Part shown: piece by piece, positions 1-4,660 of the stretch | How the letters are laid out: each line of letters opens with the position of its first letter | Numbering within the stretch: position 1 is the first letter of the stretch | From: Bryobacteraceae bacterium | GTDB taxonomy: Bacteria > Acidobacteriota > Terriglobia > Bryobacterales > Bryobacteraceae | Reading direction: 5' to 3' | Assembly (NCBI GenBank): GCA_025929455.1 | Contig: JAICMB010000214.1 | Location: 1 to 6,178, forward strand | DNA: 6,178 nt | Notes under the pieces: generated by a model | Told to the model about the DNA's origin: nothing | What the model saw: only the letters and a program-made list of their open reading frames with translations | Database searches by the model: none | Program-made: the position numbers and the translations under genes

Positions 1-219
1 CGCGATCGCGCCCATGGCCAGTTCCTCGTGCCCGGGCACGCCCAGCTTCCGCACTACGAATACGTCCAGCGGCGCATGCAACCGCCGCGCCACCTCGTAT
101 GCCACCGGCACACCCCCGCGCGGCAGCGCCAGCACGATCACGTCCTCACGGCCCGCATACCTGCGCGCCAGACCCTCTCCGAGCATCCGCCCGGCCTCCG
201 TGCGATCGCGAAGCTGCAT
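1..219 (-). CDS. Predicted phosphoribosyltransferase (COG1926-like), N-terminal part, cut by the left edge
   Basis: The frame is open from an ATG at 219 to the window edge, giving 73 codons without a stop. The start is [20 protein letters not shown]. It is followed by the hydrophobic strand and glycine loop [19 protein letters not shown] (residues 29-47) and then by [19 protein letters not shown] (52-70). This order (F/L-x-DR-x-[26 protein letters not shown]) is typical of the stand-alone predicted phosphoribosyltransferases of COG1926, which are usually about 210-230 residues. The PRPP-binding loop would lie in the missing part, so activity cannot be judged; the substrate of this family is unknown to me. 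An AGAGG ribosome-binding site lies 8 nt before the ATG (228-232). The gene follows the lipoprotein gene on the same strand after a 49-nt gap in which I see no terminator, so co-transcription is plausible. Confidence 0.85.
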   Translation of the reverse strand, partial: MQLRDRTEAGRMLGEGLARRYAGREDVIVLALPRGGVPVAYEVARRLHAPLDVFVVRKLGVPGHEELAMGAIA

Positions 220-268
220 ACAAAATACCTCTACAGGAAAAGATTCCCGCGCGCGCACGCTGTTACGG

Positions 269-1117
269 TTATGGTTTAAATAAATCGAGGCGTATTTGCA
301 TTTTCAATGCTGCGCCCGGCTTTAGTTTGGTCGTCTGTGTAGCCGCCTCGAGCGCCACGCCGCCCGCCCGCGCCTGCACCTCGTGCAAGCTCATCAGCAG
401 CGGCGCTGCCGCAGTCAGCCGCAGCCCGTACTGCCCGGGCAGCTCCGCTTCCCCCGTCATCTTTTCCGCCCGCGCTCCTGCTTGCGGCACGCGCACCCGC
501 GCCTCCGCCGCCGGCATTGCGAGATAAACTCGCCATGCGATCGCCGCCTGCTCATCCTCGCCGCCGGTGTTGCGCGCCGTGATGTTCACCGCGAATTCCC
601 CGGCCGACAGTGACGTCTCCGTAGTCGCGTCCGTACGTGATTTCCACCTGCCATGAAAATCGCTGCTCCGCAACACGCCCGTTACGGCGCCGGTATCGCG
701 CGTCGCTTTGCGGAAAAATTCCGTCATCTTCGTCGCGGGCATCAGTGCCGCATCCGGTCCCGGCAGCAGCACCGGAGCTCCGAACGAAGACCCGTCGCGC
801 TCGCTTGCCGCCGCCGTCAGATTCGGCGAAGCCAGCAGATTCACAACCCCGTTGCCCGGCGTCTGCGCCCTTATCTGCAGCGTGTTCATTCCCAATCCGG
901 GCAGCACCGTCGCGCTCTCATACGCGAGCTGTCCGGCAGCCGGCGGCGGCAACGCAATCGTGATCGCCGGTTCGCCCCCGGGGCTGACATTTTCGTCATG
1001 CACAAACGTCACCGACCGCGATCGGTGGCACGCCGCCGCGAACATCAGCGCCAAGCAGACCACAATCGTATGTACGCGCCCAAATCTACTGTTGACCATT
1101 TTCCCGATCGGCATCAT
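269..1117 (-). CDS. Putative lipoprotein of unknown function
   Basis: I do not recognise the family of this 282-residue protein. The N-terminus is a secretion signal: basic residues around 6-14, a hydrophobic core [15 protein letters not shown] (15-29) and Cys30 in a lipobox-like AAAC. A lipid-anchored envelope protein is therefore likely. The remainder contains no further cysteine, is rich in Ala, Gly and Thr, and reads as alternating beta strands (for example [20 protein letters not shown] near 173-192, and a similar strand-rich C-terminus), suggesting one or two beta-sandwich domains. I see no catalytic motif. The start is uncertain. ATGs at 1117 and 1114 have no clear Shine-Dalgarno sequence, and an internal ATG at 1099 would give a more typical 23-residue signal peptide, also without a clear site. 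The gene is divergent from the PEP-CTERM gene, with only 26 bp between the two listed starts, and lies upstream of the phosphoribosyltransferase. Confidence 0.7.
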   Translation of the reverse strand: MMPIGKMVNSRFGRVHTIVVCLALMFAAACHRSRSVTFVHDENVSPGGEPAITIALPPPAAGQLAYESATVLPGLGMNTLQIRAQTPGNGVVNLLASPNLTAAASERDGSSFGAPVLLPGPDAALMPATKMTEFFRKATRDTGAVTGVLRSSDFHGRWKSRTDATTETSLSAGEFAVNITARNTGGEDEQAAIAWRVYLAMPAAEARVRVPQAGARAEKMTGEAELPGQYGLRLTAAAPLLMSLHEVQARAGGVALEAATQTTKLKPGAALKMQIRLDLFKP

Positions 1118-1120
1118 ACT
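1092..1120 (+). promoter_or_regulatory. Probable housekeeping-type promoter of the PEP-CTERM gene
   Basis: TTGACC (1092-1097) and CATACT (1115-1120) are separated by 17 bp. They match the sigma-70 -35 box at 5 of 6 positions and the -10 box at 4 of 6. Transcription would begin near 1127, just before the ribosome-binding site at 1132-1138, giving a short leader. The element lies in the first codons of the divergent lipoprotein gene, so the two genes would compete for the same DNA. This is prediction from consensus only. Confidence 0.45.
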
Positions 1121-1131
1121 GCCAGTAACAC

Positions 1132-1138
1132 GGAGGAG
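1132..1138 (+). promoter_or_regulatory. Shine-Dalgarno site of the PEP-CTERM gene
   Basis: GGAGGAG lies 5 nt before the ATG at 1144. It is one of the strongest ribosome-binding sites in the window and fixes the start of the PEP-CTERM gene. Confidence 0.75.
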
Positions 1139-1143
1139 CCTGC

Positions 1144-1725
1144 ATGCGCTTTAGCGCGCTTTGTGCATGGATGATATTTTCCGGGTGCACCATCAGCGCC
1201 GGGACCATCGGTGTCAGCTACAACTTTTCCGGCGCACTAACCGCGCCGCCGGTCATCTCTGGCGGCGTGCTCACAGCCGACGGCCTCGCGTCCGGGTCCT
1301 TAACGCAATGGAACGCCGCTATTAACGCGCTTTGGAACCCTGTCTCATTCCATACACACAATGTCGTCGACCTGAGCACCGGCCTCAACAACGGCACGTT
1401 TTTCATGGTCTTCGCGAACGGCGACATGCTGTCCGGCGACCTGTTTGAGGACGACTCCGCGGTGAGCCCAATGACCGGCAGCGGCCCCGCGACGCAACGC
1501 CTGACGTTTACCGGAGGCACCGGCATGTTCGCCGGCGCCGGCGGCGTCCTGCGCGGAAACGCCATAATCGCACCTACCGGCTTCACCACGTCGGGCTTCG
1601 GAACGCTGACCGCTCCGGGCGTATTCGCCCCTGAACCTGCCTCGCTCGCGCTTGTGTTCTGCGGCCTCGCAGCTTTGGCCCTCACGCGCCGGCGCCGGTT
1701 TCCCTCAACCGCGCCGCCTGCCTGA
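1144..1725 (+). CDS. Small PEP-CTERM sorting-signal protein
   Basis: This 193-residue exported protein has a signal peptide at 1-19 (hydrophobic core FSALCAWMIFSGC, probable cleavage after TISA). Its C-terminal sorting signal comprises APEPASL (162-168), a hydrophobic helix (about 168-181) and the cluster RRRR (182-185). In known PEP-CTERM systems such proteins are cleaved and sorted at the membrane by an exosortase, often in bacteria that make exopolysaccharide; no exosortase is in this window. The mature part is Gly/Thr-rich and beta-strand-like. The stretch LTFTGGTGMFAGAGGVLRGNA (120-140) resembles the F-x-GGTG-F-AGA-G--G strand pair of small dirigent / allene-oxide-cyclase-like barrels. 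That resemblance is a weak inference, and the molecular role is unknown. The last 44 bp, including the eight-residue tail after the Arg cluster, overlap the 3' end of the opposing sigma factor gene. Confidence 0.85.
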   Translation: MRFSALCAWMIFSGCTISAGTIGVSYNFSGALTAPPVISGGVLTADGLASGSLTQWNAAINALWNPVSFHTHNVVDLSTGLNNGTFFMVFANGDMLSGDLFEDDSAVSPMTGSGPATQRLTFTGGTGMFAGAGGVLRGNAIIAPTGFTTSGFGTLTAPGVFAPEPASLALVFCGLAALALTRRRRFPSTAPPA

Positions 1726-2944
1726 TCAAGTAATTCCGCTCCGGTAAACTCGCCGCCCGCCCCGCCGCGATTTTGTACTGCTCAATCGCGGCGTCGCGCT
1801 CGCCCGCCATCTCGAGCAAATGCGCGCGCACCGCATCTAAGCGGTGATACCCCGCGATGCGCGCATCGCCATCGAGTGCTCGCAGCAACTCCAGACCCTT
1901 CGCCGGACCATGCACCATTGCAGCGGCAATCGCGTGATTCAGCGCCACCACCGGGTTCGCGGACATGCGTTTTAACAGCTCGTAGAGCGCCAGGATCTGC
2001 GGCCAGTCCGTGTCCTCCGCGCGCGCCGCTTCATCGTGCACGGCCGCAATTGCCGCCTGCAATTGGTACGCGCCCACTTCACCCTTCGCCAGCGCCGCCG
2101 TCAACATCGCCACACCTTCCGCGATCTCCTCCTGGTTCCACAGCGTCCGATCCTGTTCCGTAAGCGGAATCAACTCTCCCTCCGGCCCCGCTCGTGCCCG
2201 GCGCCGCGCGTCTGTCAGCAGCATCAGCGCGAGCAGACCCGCCACTTCCGCATCGTCCGGCAGCAGCGCACGCACGCAGCGCGTCAGCCGGATCGCCTCT
2301 TGCGACAACTCCAGCCGTTGCAACTGCGGCCCTGCGCTGCTCGTGTAGCCCTCATTGAAGATCAAATACAGCACATGCAGCACCGCGCGCAGACGTTGTG
2401 CCCGCTCCGCGCTGGTCGGCTGCGCAAACGGCACGCCCGAAGCCTTGATGGTGTTCTTAGCGCGGCTGATACGCTGTGCCATCGTCGCCTCCGGAACCAG
2501 AAACGCGCTCGCGATCTCTGCCGTAGTCAAACCGCCGACCGCGCGCAGCGTCAGCGCGATCGCCGAGGGCGCCGTTAACGACGGATGGCAGCACATGAAC
2601 AGCAGCGTCAGCGTGTCGTCCGCTTCCGTTTCAGCCGCCACCGCATACAAGGGATCCGTCGCGAACATCTCCGCCGGCGCGGTCTCCGCCTCACGTCGCC
2701 GCCGTGCCGCCTCGCTGCGGATCGTGTCCAGCATGCGGCGCGCCGCCACCTGAATCAGCCAGCCGCGCGGGTTTTCGGGAATACCCTCGCGATCCCATTG
2801 CAGAACCGCCGCGACCAGCGCCTCCTGCACGGCATCCTCCGCCGCGGCGAAATCGTGAAAGCGCCGCACAACAGCGCCGAGCACCTGCGGCGCCAATTCA
2901 CGCAGCAGGTGCTCGATTCCTGCATTCGAAACGCGAGCCGTCAC
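1682..2944 (-). CDS. ECF42-type RNA polymerase sigma factor with C-terminal extension
   Basis: This 420-residue sigma factor is about twice the usual ECF length. Region 2 covers about residues 10-78, with RRFHDFAAAEDAVQEAL (27-43) and the promoter-recognition helix ENPRGWLIQVAARRMLDTIR (57-76). Region 4 covers about 108-168, with the helix-turn-helix GLTTAEIASAFLVPEATMAQ (138-157) and RISRAKNTI. The long C-terminal extension carries the marks of the ECF42 / DUF6596 group: YLIFNEGY (193-200), DARRRAR (245-251), LTEQDRTLWN (261-270) and a TPR-like helical tail (about 325-415). In this group the extension is thought to replace a classical anti-sigma factor, and the gene normally sits beside YCII/DGPF genes, as here. 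The start is GTG, overlapping the TGA of the preceding YCII gene by 4 nt (GTGA), which implies translational coupling; the upstream GAAGAAT is only a weak ribosome-binding site. No anti-sigma gene is adjacent. Confidence 0.93.
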   Translation of the reverse strand: MTARVSNAGIEHLLRELAPQVLGAVVRRFHDFAAAEDAVQEALVAAVLQWDREGIPENPRGWLIQVAARRMLDTIRSEAARRRREAETAPAEMFATDPLYAVAAETEADDTLTLLFMCCHPSLTAPSAIALTLRAVGGLTTAEIASAFLVPEATMAQRISRAKNTIKASGVPFAQPTSAERAQRLRAVLHVLYLIFNEGYTSSAGPQLQRLELSQEAIRLTRCVRALLPDDAEVAGLLALMLLTDARRRARAGPEGELIPLTEQDRTLWNQEEIAEGVAMLTAALAKGEVGAYQLQAAIAAVHDEAARAEDTDWPQILALYELLKRMSANPVVALNHAIAAAMVHGPAKGLELLRALDGDARIAGYHRLDAVRAHLLEMAGERDAAIEQYKIAAGRAASLPERNYLIRQAARLRETGAGA

Positions 2945-3336
2945 TGAAATTCTTCGGGCGGCCCGGCCGGAACCCGCCGCACTTCAATCGGCATATTCCT
3001 GGGTTTTCCTCCGCGGCCCGGTGCCGCCGACGCGCGCGCGGCCACCTTATACGCTTGCTCCGGACTGTCGACGTCCACAATCCAGTACCCCGCCAGGAAC
3101 TCCTTCGATTCCGGAAAAACGCCGTCCGTGATCGGCTGTCCGTCATTCCCGGCGCGAACGATCTTCGCTTCGTGCGGAAAGTCCAGACCCTCCGCAGACA
3201 CCAAGACGCCCTCATCTTTCAGATCCTTCACGAACTTGGTCATGAAACCGATGTGTGTCTGCAAATCCTCCTTCGGCCATTTTGCAAACGACTCAAAATT
3301 CGCCTTCGAAGCATTCATCATCAATATGTATTTCAT
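2941..3336 (-). CDS. YCII/DGPF-domain protein, copy 1 (proximal to the sigma gene)
   Basis: This is a 131-residue single-domain protein of the YCII-related (DGPF) family, a small alpha/beta ferredoxin-like fold of uncertain biochemical function. It starts with the family's MKYILMM strand. At 71-74 it has DGVF in place of DGPF, followed by PESKEFLAGYWIVDVDSPEQ (75-94), the most conserved part of the family. The C-terminal stretch MPIEVRRVP is also typical. An ungapped comparison by eye with the neighbouring copy gives roughly 70 of 131 identical residues, so the two arose by tandem duplication. The start is firm, with AAAGGAGG (3342-3349) 5 nt before the ATG. The stop overlaps the GTG of the sigma gene. 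YCII/DGPF proteins beside ECF42 sigma factors are considered members of the same response; the signal sensed is unknown. Confidence 0.92.
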   Translation of the reverse strand: MKYILMMNASKANFESFAKWPKEDLQTHIGFMTKFVKDLKDEGVLVSAEGLDFPHEAKIVRAGNDGQPITDGVFPESKEFLAGYWIVDVDSPEQAYKVAARASAAPGRGGKPRNMPIEVRRVPAGPPEEFQ

Positions 3337-3341
3337 GTCCG

Positions 3342-3349
3342 CCTCCTTT
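3342..3349 (-). promoter_or_regulatory. Shine-Dalgarno site of YCII copy 1, overlapping the stop codon of copy 2
   Basis: AAAGGAGG on the minus strand overlaps the TAA of the upstream YCII gene (3348-3350). Ribosomes finishing copy 2 stop directly on the initiation site of copy 1. This supports a single mRNA with coupled translation. Confidence 0.75.
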
Positions 3350-3746
3350 AGCGCACGTCCTCGGCAGTCCCGCCGTGCATGATCTGCCGCACTTCAATGG
3401 GCATGCGCACCGGCTCGCCGCCCGGCCCCGGCGCTCCCGATATACGCGCCGCAATCTCGTACGCACGCTCGGGCCTGTCCACGTCAACGATCCAATACCC
3501 GGCGAGAAATTCCTTCGACTCCGGGAAAACGCCTTCCGTTACCGGAACGCCGCCATCGCCCCACGTCACCACCTTCGCCTGTTCCGGCCACGCTAAACCG
3601 TCGGTCGCAACGAACTCGCCCGAGTCGCGCAAGTCCCGGTTGATCTGGTGCAACACCGCGAAGTGCGCCTGCACGTCCTTCTCGGACCACGAGCGATACG
3701 TATCGAAGCCCGCCTTCGGCGCCGACATCATGAGAATGTATTTCAT
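3348..3746 (-). CDS. YCII/DGPF-domain protein, copy 2 (first gene of the operon)
   Basis: This 132-residue paralogue of the next gene has the same architecture: MKYILMM at the start, EGVF at 71-74, PESKEFLAGYWIVDVD (75-90) and MPIEVRQ near the end. Residues 72-90 are identical in the two copies, while residues 11-40 have drifted strongly, so the two may recognise different partners or ligands. I chose the ATG at 3746 because the family normally begins at MKY-x-LM and an AAAGGA precedes it by 9 nt. In-frame ATGs at 3767 and 3764 add only 8 or 7 residues (beginning MMKGTEQ) and have a better site, AAAGGAG (3772-3778), so initiation there is quite possible. Much longer upstream extensions run through the promoter region and are not credible. 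It is the first gene of the YCII-YCII-sigma operon, behind the ECF42-like promoter at 3797-3823. Confidence 0.9.
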   Translation of the reverse strand: MKYILMMSAPKAGFDTYRSWSEKDVQAHFAVLHQINRDLRDSGEFVATDGLAWPEQAKVVTWGDGGVPVTEGVFPESKEFLAGYWIVDVDRPERAYEIAARISGAPGPGGEPVRMPIEVRQIMHGGTAEDVR

Positions 3747-3796
3747 CTGCTCTGTTCCTTTCATCATCGCGCTCCTTTCTGCGCTCTCACCCCAAA

Positions 3797-3823
3797 GTCG
3801 GAGTCCGCCGCCCGTTCTCGACA
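3797..3823 (-). promoter_or_regulatory. ECF42-like promoter of the YCII-YCII-sigma operon
   Basis: On the minus strand, TGTCGA (3823-3818) is followed after exactly 17 bp by CGAC (3800-3797). Transcription would start near 3790 and give a leader of about 23 nt to the ATG at 3767. As I recall it, the published promoter consensus of ECF42 sigma factors is TGTCGA at -35 and CGA/TC at -10, so this is probably the autoregulated promoter of the sigma operon. The same element with the same spacing occurs on the other strand at 3866-3892, which makes chance unlikely. Confidence 0.75.
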
Positions 3824-3836
3824 CGGCGCGCAAAAA

Positions 3837-3853
3837 AAATTCAAAAAGAATTT
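3837..3853. promoter_or_regulatory. AT-rich dyad midway between the two divergent promoters
   Basis: AAATTC (3837-3842) and GAATTT (3848-3853) form a perfect 6-bp inverted repeat around five A residues. Outside it, CGCGC (3827-3831) and GCGCG (3854-3858) extend the symmetry if a run of five A is skipped. The dyad centre (3845) falls almost exactly midway between the two -35 elements (midpoint 3844.5). It may be an operator for a dimeric regulator, or a shared A-tract UP-like element for both promoters. This is seen in the sequence only; no regulator is identified. Confidence 0.4.
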
Positions 3854-3865
3854 GCGCGGTCGCTG

Positions 3866-3892
3866 TGTCGATTCTGCGCGCCCGGCCGCGAC
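3866..3892 (+). promoter_or_regulatory. ECF42-like promoter of the SpoIIE-type phosphatase gene
   Basis: TGTCGA (3866-3871) and CGAC (3889-3892) are separated by 17 bp, the same pair and spacing as the divergent promoter of the sigma operon. The predicted start near 3899 leaves a leader of about 14 nt that holds the ribosome-binding site AAGGTGG (3902-3908). This suggests the phosphatase gene is transcribed by the sigma factor encoded on the opposite strand. Confidence 0.7.
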
Positions 3893-3912
3893 GTTTTAGT
3901 GAAGGTGGACAG

Positions 3913-4632
3913 ATGCTTGACGCCGCGGTGATAACGCCAATGACGAGTGAATGGACGGCCGCCTGCGAAGTGCAGCGGCGCTTCATGCAGCACGACGCAC
4001 CCGCGCCGGCCGCCCTCGACTACAGTGCGCACTGCCGTCAAGTTCGTGATCTCGGTGGTGACTTCTACGATTTTGTGCCGCTCGCCGGCGGCCGCCTGGC
4101 GTTCGCGATCGGCGACGCTTCGGGGAAGGGCTTGCCCGCGGCGCTCATGATCTCCAACGTGCAGTCCTCGCTACGTACTGCGATACTCTTCAGCGACCGC
4201 GATCTCGCCGCCGCGCTGCGCGCCGTCAGCCGCCAGGTGTATTCGTCCTCGCTCGACAGCCGCTACGCGACCATGCTCTGCGGTATCATCGATCCCGCGA
4301 CCCACACACTACGTTACGTGAACGCGGGCCATCCGCCCGCAATCCTGTTGCGAGCGAATGCGAGCGTGTCGCTCGAAAGCAATGGCGCACCCGTGGGTCT
4401 GTTCGCCGATTCGTCGTACGAAGAAACCACCATGCGCATCGACCCGGGCGACGTCCTCATCGCCTGCACCGACGGCATCACGGAATGCGTGGACCTGGAC
4501 AGCATCTCCTGGAACAGTGATCCGCGGCGCGCGTTGGCGGCAGCTACTGTCGGCGCCATCTTCCGCTACCTCGACAATAATAATGGTGACCCGTTCGACG
4601 ATGCGACCGCTGCCGTCCTCCGTATGCTGTGA
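3913..4632 (+). CDS. Stand-alone SpoIIE/RsbU-type PP2C serine/threonine phosphatase
   Basis: The 239 residues are essentially one SpoIIE-type PPM phosphatase domain. In order there is a short helical lead-in EVQRRFMQ (19-26), then LGGDFYDF (47-54), IGDASGKGLPAALMI (66-80, metal ligand Asp68), YATM (118-121), YVNAGHPPAILLR (135-147), GAPVGLF (158-164), CTDGITE (185-191, Asp187) and DDAT (229-232). All metal-binding acidic positions I would expect are present, so it should be active. The usual N-terminal GAF, PAS, HAMP or receiver domain is missing. In known systems these enzymes dephosphorylate STAS anti-anti-sigma proteins in partner switching; no STAS protein or RsbW-type kinase is in this window. 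The ATG at 3913 is chosen because AAGGTGG precedes it and homology begins just after; the open frame upstream is only antisense to the YCII gene. It is divergent from the sigma operon, with a matching promoter. Confidence 0.93.
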   Translation: MLDAAVITPMTSEWTAACEVQRRFMQHDAPAPAALDYSAHCRQVRDLGGDFYDFVPLAGGRLAFAIGDASGKGLPAALMISNVQSSLRTAILFSDRDLAAALRAVSRQVYSSSLDSRYATMLCGIIDPATHTLRYVNAGHPPAILLRANASVSLESNGAPVGLFADSSYEETTMRIDPGDVLIACTDGITECVDLDSISWNSDPRRALAAATVGAIFRYLDNNNGDPFDDATAAVLRML

Positions 4633-4660
4633 GGTTGCCGCGCGATCAATGCTCGCCCGC

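Noticed and set aside
653..1174. Long plus-strand open frame opposite the lipoprotein gene.
   Set aside because: It is Arg/Ser/His-rich with no motif, as expected for an antisense shadow of a GC-rich gene; the minus-strand frame has a clear signal peptide.
1218..1685. Minus-strand open frame of 155 codons opposite the PEP-CTERM gene.
   Set aside because: The plus strand has a signal peptide, a PEP-CTERM motif and a strong ribosome-binding site; the antisense product has none.
2..2563. Four copies of the octamer GCGATCGC (2-9, 202-209, 537-544, 2556-2563), resembling the cyanobacterial HIP1 repeat.
   Set aside because: They fall in different genes and frames, no other feature suggests cyanobacteria, and GC-rich Ala/Arg/Ile codon runs produce this word readily. 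Too few to call a repeat family.
3066..3071. Further TGTCGA hexamers inside genes: plus strand at 3066, minus strand at 4258-4253 and 4576-4571.
   Set aside because: None has CGAC or CGTC at the required distance and all lie within coding sequence, so they are chance matches.
3379..3912. The phosphatase frame stays open for 178 codons upstream of the ATG at 3913.
   Set aside because: This stretch is antisense to YCII copy 2 and crosses both promoters. Its translation shows no domain, and the ATG at 3913 has a good ribosome-binding site exactly where phosphatase homology begins.
3747..3986. The frame of YCII copy 2 is open upstream to 3986.
   Set aside because: The extension beyond 3767 would run through the divergent promoters and the phosphatase start, and its sequence is unlike any YCII protein.
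4633..4660. Possible terminator between the convergent phosphatase and kinase genes.
   Set aside because: I found no convincing stem followed by a T-run on either strand in these 28 bp.
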